The notes beneath the pieces were generated by a model. That model had not been told where the DNA came from, did not search any database, and was given only the letters and a program-made list of their open reading frames with translations. From Pseudomonas fluorescens (GTDB lineage: Bacteria; Pseudomonadota; Gammaproteobacteria; Pseudomonadales; Pseudomonadaceae), in the NCBI RefSeq assembly GCF_001708445.1, contig NZ_CP015637.1:4279001-4343000 (forward strand): 64,000 nucleotides of DNA, given 5' to 3'. The translations under genes and the position numbers were made by a program. Positions 35,067 to 43,930 of the stretch are shown one piece after another (within the stretch, counting starts at the first letter, position 1; the number at the start of each line of letters is the position of its first letter).

Positions 35067-35792
35067 ATGCAAGCCACCTTCGACTTCACCCACCAGCGCA
35101 TCCTCGTCACCGGCGCCAGCAGCGGTATCGGCCGCGAAATCGCCCTGCAACTCATCAACAGCGGCGCCGAAGTGATTGCCCTTGGCCGCGACGCCCAAGC
35201 CCTGTCTCAACTCGGCTGCCAAACCCTGTGCCTGGACATCGCCGACAGCGCCGCCCTGGATACCGCGCTGCAAGACCTGCCGCCCCTGCACGGCCTGGTC
35301 AACTGTGCCGGTATTTCACGCCTGGAACCCGCCGCGGCTATCAGCGCCGACGCCTTCGACCAGGTGATGCAGGTCAACGCCCGTGCCGCGGCCCAGGTCG
35401 CCAGCCGCGTGGCGGCGAAGATGATCGCGGCGAAGATCGCCGGCAGTATCGTCAATGTGTCCAGCCAGGCGTCGCTGGTGGCGCTGGACGACCACCTCGG
35501 CTACTGCGCCTCCAAGGCCGCACTGGATGCGATCACCCGCGTGCAGTGCGCCGAATGGGGCCGCTTCGGTATTCGCGTCAACAGCGTCAACCCCACGGTG
35601 ACGCTCACGCCAATGGCGACCATGGCCTGGTCCGAGCCGGCCAAGCGCGACCCGGCGCTGGCGGCGATCCCCTTGGGGCGGTTTGCGCAAACCGTGGAAG
35701 TGGCGTTGCCGGTGCTGTTCCTGTTGAGCCGCGCGGCCAGCATGATCAGCGGTGTCAGCCTGCCGATCGACGGTGGCTACACCAGCCGCTAG
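35067..35792 (+). CDS. Short-chain dehydrogenase/reductase, L-xylulose reductase-like
   Basis: The 241-residue enzyme has the NAD(P) motif TGASSGIG, NCAG, the catalytic Ser in NVSSQAS and Tyr-x3-Lys in YCASKAAL. The stretches SSQASLVAL, NPTVTLTPMATMAWS and PLGRFAQTVEV resemble dicarbonyl/L-xylulose reductases, so a ketose or sugar alcohol is a fair substrate. The start is the ATG at 35067. The stop overlaps that of the convergent LacI gene by two bases, and the pairing suggests a sugar-linked role. Confidence 0.87.
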   Translation: MQATFDFTHQRILVTGASSGIGREIALQLINSGAEVIALGRDAQALSQLGCQTLCLDIADSAALDTALQDLPPLHGLVNCAGISRLEPAAAISADAFDQVMQVNARAAAQVASRVAAKMIAAKIAGSIVNVSSQASLVALDDHLGYCASKAALDAITRVQCAEWGRFGIRVNSVNPTVTLTPMATMAWSEPAKRDPALAAIPLGRFAQTVEVALPVLFLLSRAASMISGVSLPIDGGYTSR

Positions 35793-36793
35793 CCGTTCTC
35801 CAGCCGGCCGGCGATAACCACCTTGTCCCGTGGCTTGTATGGGTCTTCCAGGCGGTCGAGCAGCAGGCGTACCGCGCTGCTGCCGGCCAGGGAGGCGTCG
35901 TGGGCGACGCAGGCGATCGGCACGCCGAAGATATCGGCGAAGGGCAGCCGGTCGATGCCGCAGATGGTCAGGCTGTCATGGGGGATGTTGTGCATGCGCA
36001 GCGCGCGCAGGGCACCGAGGGTGATCAATTGGTTGAAGCCCATGATCGCGTCCGGCGCCGAATGTTCGGCAAGGTAGTCAAGGGTGTGCAGGTAGGAGGG
36101 CATCAGCGTGTAGTCGCCGGCCTGCACCTCGACCTGCACCTGCGGGTGTTCGGCCAGCACTTCGCGCAGGCCCTTGAGGCGCTCGACGGTGATGCGTGAA
36201 TGCTCGGGGCCGGTCAGCACCAGCAGGCGCTTGAGGTCAGGGGTCTGGCGCAACAGGTAATGCGCGGCCTGGATGCCGCTGTGGTAGTTGTCGAGCACCA
36301 CACGGCTGAACGGGCTGTCATGGATCGTGCGATCGAGCAGCACCACCGGGGTCTTGCCGTTGCCCAGGCGCTCCAGGTAGTCGGGTTGGTAGCTCGGCTC
36401 ATCGGACACCGGCGACAGGATAATCCCCGCCACGCGGTAGCCGAGCAGGGTGTCCACCGCCTTGCTTTCCAGCTCTGCCAGCTCATCGGTGTCCACCAGC
36501 ATGATCGTATAGCCGTGCTGTTTGGCCTCGCGGGAAATCGCCTTGATCATCTCGCTGTAGAACGGGTTGTCGACCGACGCCGTGATCACGCCGATGATCA
36601 GGCTTTCACTGCGCTTGAGCCCGCGGGCGAAGGCGTTGGGCACGTAGTCCAGCTCCCGCGCCACTTCGAGAATGCGCGCCAGGGTCGCGGGCTTGACCTG
36701 GTCGGGTTTGTTCAGCGCCCGAGACACCGTGATGGTCGTCATGTTGACCCGTTTGGCGATGTCGCTGATGGTGACGGACTTTTTCTTGTTCAT
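35789..36793 (-). CDS. LacI-family transcriptional repressor
   Basis: The 334-residue protein has a LacI helix-turn-helix (VTISDIAKRVNMTTITVSRALN) and hinge, then a periplasmic-binding-like sensor domain (SLIIGVITASVDNPFYSEMIKAISREAKQHG seen in parts). It resembles GntR/IdnR-type sugar acid repressors. The start is the ATG at 36791-36793; upstream codons belong to no clear start. It converges with the SDR gene with overlapping stops and may control it or a distant sugar locus. Confidence 0.9.
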   Translation of the reverse strand: MNKKKSVTISDIAKRVNMTTITVSRALNKPDQVKPATLARILEVARELDYVPNAFARGLKRSESLIIGVITASVDNPFYSEMIKAISREAKQHGYTIMLVDTDELAELESKAVDTLLGYRVAGIILSPVSDEPSYQPDYLERLGNGKTPVVLLDRTIHDSPFSRVVLDNYHSGIQAAHYLLRQTPDLKRLLVLTGPEHSRITVERLKGLREVLAEHPQVQVEVQAGDYTLMPSYLHTLDYLAEHSAPDAIMGFNQLITLGALRALRMHNIPHDSLTICGIDRLPFADIFGVPIACVAHDASLAGSSAVRLLLDRLEDPYKPRDKVVIAGRLENG

Positions 36794-36851
36794 CGGTAAG
36801 GCTGCAAAAGGAAACACCCGCAGGCTAGCATGCACGGCGGTGGTTGGTGAC

Positions 36852-37715
36852 TCAAATCAACGGGTCCCAGCGTTGCGACCAGTCGCTTTCGGCCTTGACC
36901 ACCTCACGCAGCAACCCCAGCGCCTGCTGCAATACGGCCGAATCCCGCGCTCGCGAGTACACCAGGAATGTCGGGAAGCTGAACTCCGGCGCCTTCGGCA
37001 CGCGTTGCATCACGCCGCTGTCGAGGTAGCTCTGCACCACCCGCGTGCGGAAGTACCCCGCGCCGCCGTGCTCCAGGATGTACTGCAACGCCAGCGGCCC
37101 CAAGTTGAAACTCAAGGCGGCGCGGGCCTTGTCGGGCAGGGCGGCGTCATGCTGCTGGCGAAAACCCGGGCCCCAGTCGATATACACATACGGGTCCGGC
37201 TGACTCACCCGTTGCACCAGGATCAGTTTTTCCTCCAGCACCTGCTCCACCTGCAACCCCGGCCAGTATTGCGGCTGGAACACCAGCGCGGCGTCGAGTA
37301 CGCCCAGCTCCAGCTGGCGCAACAGGTACTCGCCTTCGCGGATTTCGGTGCGCAGGGCATACCCGGGGATGTGTTCGCGCAGGGCCTGGGCCCAGCCGAG
37401 CATCAATGGGTTGCACAGGCTGACTTCGCCACCGATATGCAACACATTGCGGTAGCCATCCGGCAACGGCAGATCGCGCCGCGCGGCTTCCCAGGTTTGC
37501 AGCAACTGGTTGGCATACACCACAAACGCCTCGCCATCGGCGGTCAGGCGCGCGCCGGCGCGGTTGCGTACAAACAGCGTACTGCCCAGCTGGCTTTCCA
37601 GGTTTTTCACGCGGGCGGTGATGGCGGTCTGGGTGACGTGCAGTTTCTCGGCGGCGGCGGCGAGGCTGCCGCAGCGGGAGATTTCGAGGAAGGTGCGTGC
37701 CAGTTCGATGTCCAT
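36852..37715 (-). CDS. LysR-family transcriptional regulator
   Basis: The 287-residue protein has a typical N-terminal helix-turn-helix (LARTFLEISRCGSLAAAAEKLHVTQTAITARVKNLE in parts) and an effector-binding domain with RTEIREGEYLLRQLELGVLDAALVFQP. The start is the ATG at 37713-37715, preceded at once by a hairpin that includes the purine-rich stretch that would bind the ribosome. It lies downstream of the amidase gene in the same direction but separated by a REP. Its target is not evident. Confidence 0.88.
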   Translation of the reverse strand: MDIELARTFLEISRCGSLAAAAEKLHVTQTAITARVKNLESQLGSTLFVRNRAGARLTADGEAFVVYANQLLQTWEAARRDLPLPDGYRNVLHIGGEVSLCNPLMLGWAQALREHIPGYALRTEIREGEYLLRQLELGVLDAALVFQPQYWPGLQVEQVLEEKLILVQRVSQPDPYVYIDWGPGFRQQHDAALPDKARAALSFNLGPLALQYILEHGGAGYFRTRVVQSYLDSGVMQRVPKAPEFSFPTFLVYSRARDSAVLQQALGLLREVVKAESDWSQRWDPLI

Positions 37716-37718
37716 GAA

Positions 37719-37740
37719 GCCCCCAGGGATGAATGGGGGC
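37719..37740 (-). other. Hairpin over the LysR ribosome-binding region
   Basis: GCCCCC (37735-37740 complement) and GGGGGC form a 6-bp perfect stem with a 10-base loop, ending 3 bases before the LysR start codon. The GGGGG is the only purine run near the start, so the hairpin may limit translation. Confidence 0.4.
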
Positions 37741-37766
37741 CTATTGTAGTGGAATGCGATCAAGAA

Positions 37767-37857
37767 CTGTGGGAGGGGGCTTGCTCCCGATTGCAGTGTG
37801 TCAGTTGACCGATCGGCTTCTGGCACACCCTCATCGGGAGCAAGCCTCCTCCCACAG
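37767..37857. repeat. REP-like hairpin doublet, family A variant
   Basis: CTGTGGGAGGGGGCTTGCTC and its inverse flank about 45 bp between the amidase stop and the LysR start. Confidence 0.83.
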
Positions 37858-37863
37858 TTGGAT

Positions 37864-39270
37864 CTACGCTACTCCGGTGATCGGGGCTGGCAGATGATCG
37901 GTAGGGAATGCCTTGGCATATGCCTGGCAAACCCGCAACACCGTCTCATCGGCAAACCGCGCCGCCACCACGTGCAACCCCACCGGCAGGCCATTCGCCG
38001 CCAGCCCGCACGGCACCGACGCGGTTGGTTGCTGCGTCAGGTTGAAGGGGTAGGTGAAGGGCGTCCACTGCGTCCATGCCTGCATCCCGGAGCCTGGCGG
38101 TACGTCGTGCCCGGCCTCGAACGCGGTGATCGGCATCATCGGCGACACCAGCACATCGTAGTGCTCGTGGAACGCTGCCATCCTTGCCACCAGCGCCGCC
38201 CGGGCTTCGAGCGCGGCGTTGAAGTCCTCCAGGCTCAACTGCGCGCCGCGTTGCGCGATACGCAGCAGGCCGGGGTCCAGCAGCTGTTTTTGCGCATCGC
38301 TCATCGAGCCGGTCAGGCGGGCGGCGCCAGCCGCCCATAAAGTGCTGAACACCTCCAGCGGGTCACTGAAGCCTGGATCGATCTGCTCGACATGGGCGCC
38401 CAATTGCTCCAGGCCTCGAACCGCCTGGGCCACCACGCTGGCCACCTGGGGATCGACGTTCACATAGCCGAACGTGGGGCTGTAGGCCACGCGCAGGCCC
38501 TTCAAGTCCATCGCCCCCGCCAACCATGGCGTGGTCCTCGGCGCGCCGATCAGGCCATCCCGCGCATCCGGCTGCGCCACGGTTTGCAGCATCAGTACGC
38601 TGTCTTCCACGGTGCGGGTCATCGGCCCCAGGTGGGACAAGATCGTCATGGAACTGGCCGGCCACTGCGGCACGTAGCCGAAGGTCGGCTTGATCCCGAA
38701 CGTCCCGGTAAATGCACAGGGAATGCGGATCGAACCGCCCGCATCGCTGCCCTGGTGCAGCACGCCCAGGTTCAACGCCGCCGCCGCGCCCGCGCCGCCG
38801 GAAGACCCGCCCGCCGTGGTGCGCGTGTCCCACGGGTTGCGTGTGATGCCGTACAGCGGGTTGTCGGTGACGCCTTTCCAGCCGAATTCCGGGGTGGTGG
38901 TCTTGCCCAGCAGCACCGCGCCGGCCTTGCGCATAAAGGCCGGGAAGGGCGCGTCGACGTCCCACGGTCCCTCGGCGCTAGACGTACGCGAGCCCTTGCG
39001 GGTGGGCATGCCGATCGTCAGCGTGAGGTCCTTGATCGACGCCGGTACGCCGTCCAGCGCGCCGCAGGGTTCGCCCTTGAACCAACGTTCTTCCGAAGCC
39101 CGCGCTGCATGCAGCGCGCCCTCGGGGTCGACATGGCAGTAGGCGTTCACCACCGGGTTGTAGCGCTCGATGCGCAGCAGCGCGTCTTCGGTCACTTCAA
39201 CCGGTGACAGGCTCTTATCGCGAAAATGCGCCAGCAGTTGCACCGCCGTCAGTTGGCCCATCTCACTCAT
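37864..39270 (-). CDS. Amidase (amidase signature family)
   Basis: The 468-residue enzyme has the Ser-Ser-Lys triad: Lys80 in PASIKDLTLT, the cis-Ser pair Ser156-157 in AGGSSGGAGAA and the nucleophile Ser180 in GSDAGGSIRIP. It hydrolyses an amide to acid and ammonia. It overlaps the M20 amidohydrolase gene by ATGA, so both act together. With the ABC transporter behind them the pair would take up and degrade an amide- or carbamoyl-bearing nitrogen compound. Length is normal. Confidence 0.88.
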   Translation of the reverse strand: MSEMGQLTAVQLLAHFRDKSLSPVEVTEDALLRIERYNPVVNAYCHVDPEGALHAARASEERWFKGEPCGALDGVPASIKDLTLTIGMPTRKGSRTSSAEGPWDVDAPFPAFMRKAGAVLLGKTTTPEFGWKGVTDNPLYGITRNPWDTRTTAGGSSGGAGAAAALNLGVLHQGSDAGGSIRIPCAFTGTFGIKPTFGYVPQWPASSMTILSHLGPMTRTVEDSVLMLQTVAQPDARDGLIGAPRTTPWLAGAMDLKGLRVAYSPTFGYVNVDPQVASVVAQAVRGLEQLGAHVEQIDPGFSDPLEVFSTLWAAGAARLTGSMSDAQKQLLDPGLLRIAQRGAQLSLEDFNAALEARAALVARMAAFHEHYDVLVSPMMPITAFEAGHDVPPGSGMQAWTQWTPFTYPFNLTQQPTASVPCGLAANGLPVGLHVVAARFADETVLRVCQAYAKAFPTDHLPAPITGVA

Positions 39271-40535
39271 GGCTGATCCCCTTGTGCCGCATTGACCATG
39301 GCGCGTAGCAACACCGCGCAGCCCGCTGCCAGGTCATCCGGCGCGGCGTTTTCGATTTCGTTGTGGCTGATGCCGCCTTCGCACGGCACGAAAATCATCC
39401 CGGCCGGGCCGAGTTCGGCGACAAAGATCGCGTCATGCCCGGCACCGCTGACGATGTCCATATGGCTCAGGCCCAAGGCGCTGGCGGCGTCGCGCACGGC
39501 GTTGACGCAGGCCGGGTGGAAGTCCAGGGGTGGGAAGTCGGCGGTGGGGGTCAACTCGTAGCTCAGGCCGTGTGTGGCGGCGGTGGTTTCGATCACGCCA
39601 CGCACTTCATCGACCATGGCTTGCAGCTTGTCGGCATGCAGGTGGCGCAGGTCGATGGTCATCTGCACCTGGCCGGGAATCACATTACGCGAACCGGGGT
39701 GCAGGCTCAGGCAACCGACCGTGCCGCAGGCGTGGGGTTGTTGTTGATGGGCGATGCGGTTGACTGCGCTGACGACCTCGGCGGCGCCCACCAGGGCGTC
39801 CTTGCGCAGGTGCATGGGCGTCGGGCCCGCGTGGGCTTCGACGCCGGTGAGGGTCAGGTCGAACCACTTCTGGCCCAGGCAACCCATCACCACGCCAAGG
39901 GTAATGGCCTGGTCTTCCAGCACCGGGCCCTGTTCGATATGCGCTTCGAAATACGCACCGACCGGGTGACCCGACACCGCGCGGGCACCGGCATAGCCGA
40001 TGCGCTGCAACTCGGCGCCCACCGACAGGCCTTGCTCGTCCTGCTTGTCGAGGGTGTCCTGCAAGTCGAACTTACCGGCAAATACCCCGGAGCCCATCAT
40101 GCACGGCGGAAAGCGCGAGCCTTCTTCGTTGGTCCACACCACCACTTCAATCGGCGCTTGGGTCTCGATCTTCAGGTCATTCAGGGTGCGGATCACTTCA
40201 AGGCCCGCCATCACCCCGTAGCAACCATCAAACTTGCCACCGGTGGGCTGGGTGTCGATATGGCTGCCGGTCATCACTGGCGGCAGGGCGGGATTGCGGC
40301 CAGGGCGACGCGCGAAAATATTGCCGATGGCGTCGACACTGACGCTGCACCCGGCCGCCTCGCACCATTGCACGAACAGGTCACGGGCCTGGCGATCCAG
40401 GTCGGTGAGGGCCAGGCGGCAGACGCCGCCCTTGACGGTGGCGCCGAGCTGGGCCAGGTCCATCAGCGATTGCCACAGGCGGTCGCGGTTGATCAGCGGG
40501 GCATTGCTCTGGAGCGGTTGGGCAAAGCTATTCAT
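39267..40535 (-). CDS. M20-family Zn-dependent amidohydrolase (N-carbamoyl-amino-acid hydrolase/allantoate type)
   Basis: The 422-residue enzyme shows the M20 metal motifs GSHIDTQPTGGKFDG (His and Asp), WTNEEGSRFPPCMMGSGVFAG (Glu) and AHIEQGPVLED (His/Glu), and a later His in GAGHDAIFV. This pattern is that of hydantoin utilisation protein C, beta-ureidopropionase and allantoate amidohydrolase, which split a carbamoyl group from an amino acid. Which one cannot be told. It is translationally coupled to the amidase and 13 bp from the ABC gene upstream. Confidence 0.87.
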   Translation of the reverse strand: MNSFAQPLQSNAPLINRDRLWQSLMDLAQLGATVKGGVCRLALTDLDRQARDLFVQWCEAAGCSVSVDAIGNIFARRPGRNPALPPVMTGSHIDTQPTGGKFDGCYGVMAGLEVIRTLNDLKIETQAPIEVVVWTNEEGSRFPPCMMGSGVFAGKFDLQDTLDKQDEQGLSVGAELQRIGYAGARAVSGHPVGAYFEAHIEQGPVLEDQAITLGVVMGCLGQKWFDLTLTGVEAHAGPTPMHLRKDALVGAAEVVSAVNRIAHQQQPHACGTVGCLSLHPGSRNVIPGQVQMTIDLRHLHADKLQAMVDEVRGVIETTAATHGLSYELTPTADFPPLDFHPACVNAVRDAASALGLSHMDIVSGAGHDAIFVAELGPAGMIFVPCEGGISHNEIENAAPDDLAAGCAVLLRAMVNAAQGDQP

Positions 40536-40548
40536 CTTCGTACTCCGG

Positions 40549-41244
40549 TCAGGCGCTCAGGGCCAGGTAGCGATTCTTGATTGTCGGGTCGGCGCGGAAG
40601 TCTGCAGCGCTGCCTTCGTACACCACGCGGCCTTGTTCGAGCACGTAATGGCGGTCGGCGAGCTTGTCGCAGACCATCAGGTTCTGTTCCACCAGCAGCA
40701 CCGGCAGGCCGTCGTCCTTGACCTTGCGCAGGATCTTCACCAGCTCGTCGACGATCACCGGGGCCAGGCCTTCGGTGGGCTCGTCGAGGATCAGCAGCTT
40801 GGGGTCGTTAAGCAGGGCGCGGGCGATGGCGAGCATTTGTTGCTCGCCGCCGGACAAGGCGTGGCCGGCGTTTTTGCGCCGTTCCTTGAGGCGCGGGAAC
40901 ATGCCGTACACATCTTCCAGCTGCCAGCGGCTGGTCTTGCGCGCGGCGATGCGCAGGTTTTCCTCAACGCTGAGCAGGCGAAAGATCCCGCGGTCTTCCG
41001 GCACCAGCGCCAAGCCCTGGCGCGCGATTTCAAAGATCTTCTGCCCCACCAGCGCCTGGCCATTGAAGTGGATCTGGCCCTGTCGCGGGCAAATGATGCC
41101 GAGGATGCTGCGCAAGGTGGTGGTCTTGCCGGCGCCGTTGCGGCCCAGCAGGGTCACCAGTTCGCCGGGGTTGACCCTCAGCGACACGCCTTCGAGCACG
41201 TGGCTTTTGTCGTAGTAGGAATGGATATTCTCGACGATCAGCAT
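40549..41244 (-). CDS. Branched-chain-type ABC transporter ATP-binding protein (LivF-like)
   Basis: The 231-residue ATPase has Walker A GRNGAGKTT, signature ALSGGEQQM and Walker B LLILDEPTEGLAP, the form typical of LivF and UrtE. It overlaps the LivG-like gene by one base and ends a five-gene transport set. The neighbouring hydrolases suggest that the ligand is a nitrogen compound rather than leucine. Confidence 0.9.
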   Translation of the reverse strand: MLIVENIHSYYDKSHVLEGVSLRVNPGELVTLLGRNGAGKTTTLRSILGIICPRQGQIHFNGQALVGQKIFEIARQGLALVPEDRGIFRLLSVEENLRIAARKTSRWQLEDVYGMFPRLKERRKNAGHALSGGEQQMLAIARALLNDPKLLILDEPTEGLAPVIVDELVKILRKVKDDGLPVLLVEQNLMVCDKLADRHYVLEQGRVVYEGSAADFRADPTIKNRYLALSA

Positions 41245-41993
41245 CAGGCAGCCTCCCCAAGGTAAGCGGTGCGTACACGTTCATCGGCGCGCACGAACTC
41301 CGGCGTGCCTTCCACCAGGATCTGGCCGTGGCTCATCACGGTGATGCGTTGGCTGATGGACATGACGATGCTCATGTTGTGTTCGATCAACAGCACCGTA
41401 TGGTCGCGGCCCAGGTCGCTGATCAGTTGGGTCATGATCGGGATATCGTCGATGCCCATGCCCGAAGTGGGTTCGTCGAGCATCAACAGTTTGGGTTTGG
41501 AGCAGATCGACATGCCCACTTCCAGCACCCGTTGCTGGCCGTGGGACAACTCGCCGGCCAAGGTCTCGGCGCGCGCGGTGAGTTGCAGGCGTTCGAGCAC
41601 CTGGTCGGCCATCTCCCGGTGTTCGCGCTGGTTGTCGACGTGGCGCCAGAAGTTCAAGGCGCGCGCACCGTCGCGGCCTTGGGCGGCCAGGCGCAGGTTT
41701 TCGCGCACGCTGAGGTTCTGGAACAGGCTGGTGAGCTGGAACGAGCGCGCCATGCCCAGGCCGACACGGGCGTGGGCCGGTTTGCGCATCAGGGGGTGGC
41801 CGTCGAAGTGGATGGCCCCGGCGGTGGCCTGGCGTTCGCCGGTCAGGCAGTGGAACAGGCTGGTCTTGCCCGCGCCATTGGGGCCGATGATGGTATGGAT
41901 GGTGCCGGCTTCGACCTTGAGGTTGACGCCGTTGACCGCATGGAACGCGCCGTAGGCCAGCTCCAGGTCCTTGGTTTCCAACAGGATGCTCAT
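41244..41993 (-). CDS. Branched-chain-type ABC transporter ATP-binding protein (LivG-like)
   Basis: The 249-residue ATPase has Walker A GPNGAGKTS, signature ELSHGQQRV and Walker B LLMLDEPTSGMGI. The signature has SHG for SGG, a common LivG/UrtD variant. The start is the ATG at 41991-41993, overlapping the LivM-like stop as ATGA. It forms the ATPase pair with the gene at 40549. Confidence 0.9.
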   Translation of the reverse strand: MSILLETKDLELAYGAFHAVNGVNLKVEAGTIHTIIGPNGAGKTSLFHCLTGERQATAGAIHFDGHPLMRKPAHARVGLGMARSFQLTSLFQNLSVRENLRLAAQGRDGARALNFWRHVDNQREHREMADQVLERLQLTARAETLAGELSHGQQRVLEVGMSICSKPKLLMLDEPTSGMGIDDIPIMTQLISDLGRDHTVLLIEHNMSIVMSISQRITVMSHGQILVEGTPEFVRADERVRTAYLGEAA

Positions 41994-43000
41994 AGCCCTT
42001 GCTCCTTGGCGACGATGGCCGCTTTGCGACGGCCGCGCACTTTCTCGAACAGCGACGCCAGGCCGCCCCACAACCCCCCGCGCATGAAGATCACCACCAG
42101 GATCAGGATCACCCCCAGCAGCATCAGCCAGCGCGGCCACAGGTCGGAAAGGAAGTCCCCCAGCAGCACGATGGAGCCGGCACCCAGCAATGAACCGAAC
42201 AGCGAGCCGGTACCGCCGACGATGGTCATGATCAGGATGTTCTCGGACATCGCCAGGTCGATGTTCGACAGCGGCACAAAGTGCAGCAACATGGCGTACA
42301 GCGCCCCGGCAATCCCGGTGACCGCGCCGGACAGCACGAACACCAGGATCTTGAAGTGGCGGGTGTCGTAGCCGATGGCCGAGGCACGGGTTTCGTTTTC
42401 GCGGATCGCCATCAGCGTGCTGCCGAACGGTGAGGCGATCACTCGGCGCGCGCCGATAAAGATCAGCAGGAACAGCACCGCGACGAAGGCGTAGAACGCT
42501 CGCGCGTCAGCCAATGACAGCAGCACGGTGTCACCGATACGGATCTCCGGGCGCGGCACGCTGAGCAGGCCGTTGTCGCCGCCGGTCCAGTCGCTCAAGG
42601 TGTAGGCAACGAAGTAGGCCATCTGGCTGAAGGCCAACGTCAGCATCACGAAGTAGATCCCGGTGCGCCGGATCGCCAGGGCGCCCACCAGCAACGCGAG
42701 GAAACCACCGGCGATGGCAGCCCCCAGCAGGGCGACGAACAGGCCCAGGTGCAAGTGGATCATCAGCAGCGCCGCGCAATAGGCGCCGGCCCCGAAGAAG
42801 ATGCCTTGGCCAAACGACAACAGGCCGGTGTAGCCGAGCAACAGGTTGCAGGCCAGGGCTGCCATGGCAAAGATCAGGATCTCGGTGGCCAGGGTCGCCG
42901 AAGGTAGGATCAGCGGCAGGCCGATCAACACCGCCAGCACCCACAGCAGCATGGCGCGTGACTGGGTCTTGGCAAACGGCAGGGGGTTTTTCTCGCTCAT
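41990..43000 (-). CDS. Branched-chain-type ABC transporter permease (LivM-like)
   Basis: The 336-residue protein has about ten membrane spans and the LivM motif GTGSLFGSLLGAG near residue 255, with AIRENETRASAIGYD in the loop that contacts the ATPase. A basic C-terminus (FEKVRGRRKAAIVAKEQGL) extends it slightly. It pairs with the LivH-like protein, 1 bp upstream. Confidence 0.9.
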   Translation of the reverse strand: MSEKNPLPFAKTQSRAMLLWVLAVLIGLPLILPSATLATEILIFAMAALACNLLLGYTGLLSFGQGIFFGAGAYCAALLMIHLHLGLFVALLGAAIAGGFLALLVGALAIRRTGIYFVMLTLAFSQMAYFVAYTLSDWTGGDNGLLSVPRPEIRIGDTVLLSLADARAFYAFVAVLFLLIFIGARRVIASPFGSTLMAIRENETRASAIGYDTRHFKILVFVLSGAVTGIAGALYAMLLHFVPLSNIDLAMSENILIMTIVGGTGSLFGSLLGAGSIVLLGDFLSDLWPRWLMLLGVILILVVIFMRGGLWGGLASLFEKVRGRRKAAIVAKEQGL

Positions 43001-43001
43001 G

Positions 43002-43862
43002 TCAGGCTCTCCCGAACAGGCCGTAGGGGCGCACCAGAATCACCGCGGCCATGGCGCCGTAGATCATCAGGCTCGCACCCTGGGGCCAGAGTGTGGTCAT
43101 CAGGCTTTGCACCACGCCCACCAGCAAACCGCCCACCAGCGCACCGCTGAAGGAACCCATGCCGCCGATGACCACCACCACAAAGGCGATCCCGAGAATT
43201 TCCGGCCCGACAAAGGGTTGGGCACCGCGCAACGGTGCGAACAGGACGCCCGCCATGCCCGCCAGGCCTACGCCGAGGGCAAAGGTCATGGAGAACAGCC
43301 GGAAGATATTGGTGCCCAGCAGCGACACGGTTTCGGTGCTCTCGCTGCCGGCGCGCACCAGGGCGCCAAAGCGCGTGCGTTCCAGCAGCAGCCACAGGCC
43401 CAGGCCGACCAGCCCGGAAAACAGGATGAGGAACAGGCGGTAGTAGGGGTAGACGAAATCACCCACCACCAGCACCCCGCGCAGCAGTTCCGGCACGGCC
43501 ACGCTCTTGCCCACCGGGCCCCAGATCATCACGCTGGCCTCCTGGATGATCAGCGCAATCCCTAGGGTCACCAGGATCTGGAACATGTGCGGCAGGTGAT
43601 AAATCCGCTGGATCAATAATCGCTCGATCACCCACGCCAGCGCGGCCACCACCAGCGGCGCGAGCAGCAGCGCCAGCCAGAAGTTGCCGGTGAGGCTCAC
43701 GGCGGTGTAGCAGATGTACGCGCCCAGCAGGAAGAACGCGCCGTGGGCGAAGTTGACGAAGTTGAGCAAGCCGAAAATGATCGTCAGCCCGACCGCGATC
43801 AGGAAGTAGATCATCCCCAGGCCAAGGCCATTGAGTATCTGGAACAGGTAAAGATTAAGCAT
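43002..43862 (-). CDS. Branched-chain-type ABC transporter permease (LivH-like)
   Basis: The 286-residue protein has about eight spans, with the LivH start LNGLGLGMIYFLIAVGLTIIFGLLNFVNFAHGAFFLLGAY (parts) and IGGMGSFSGALVGGLLVGVV. Start is the ATG at 43860-43862 with GAGG 8 bases before; a TTG 6 bases upstream is also open. It follows the binding-protein gene by 68 bp. Confidence 0.9.
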   Translation of the reverse strand: MLNLYLFQILNGLGLGMIYFLIAVGLTIIFGLLNFVNFAHGAFFLLGAYICYTAVSLTGNFWLALLLAPLVVAALAWVIERLLIQRIYHLPHMFQILVTLGIALIIQEASVMIWGPVGKSVAVPELLRGVLVVGDFVYPYYRLFLILFSGLVGLGLWLLLERTRFGALVRAGSESTETVSLLGTNIFRLFSMTFALGVGLAGMAGVLFAPLRGAQPFVGPEILGIAFVVVVIGGMGSFSGALVGGLLVGVVQSLMTTLWPQGASLMIYGAMAAVILVRPYGLFGRA

Positions 43863-43930
43863 GCACAAACCCTCGAACAGGTGGCCGCGCGAGCGGCCCT
43901 GCCGTGTACAACCGGTGATGTTTTAGCGGA

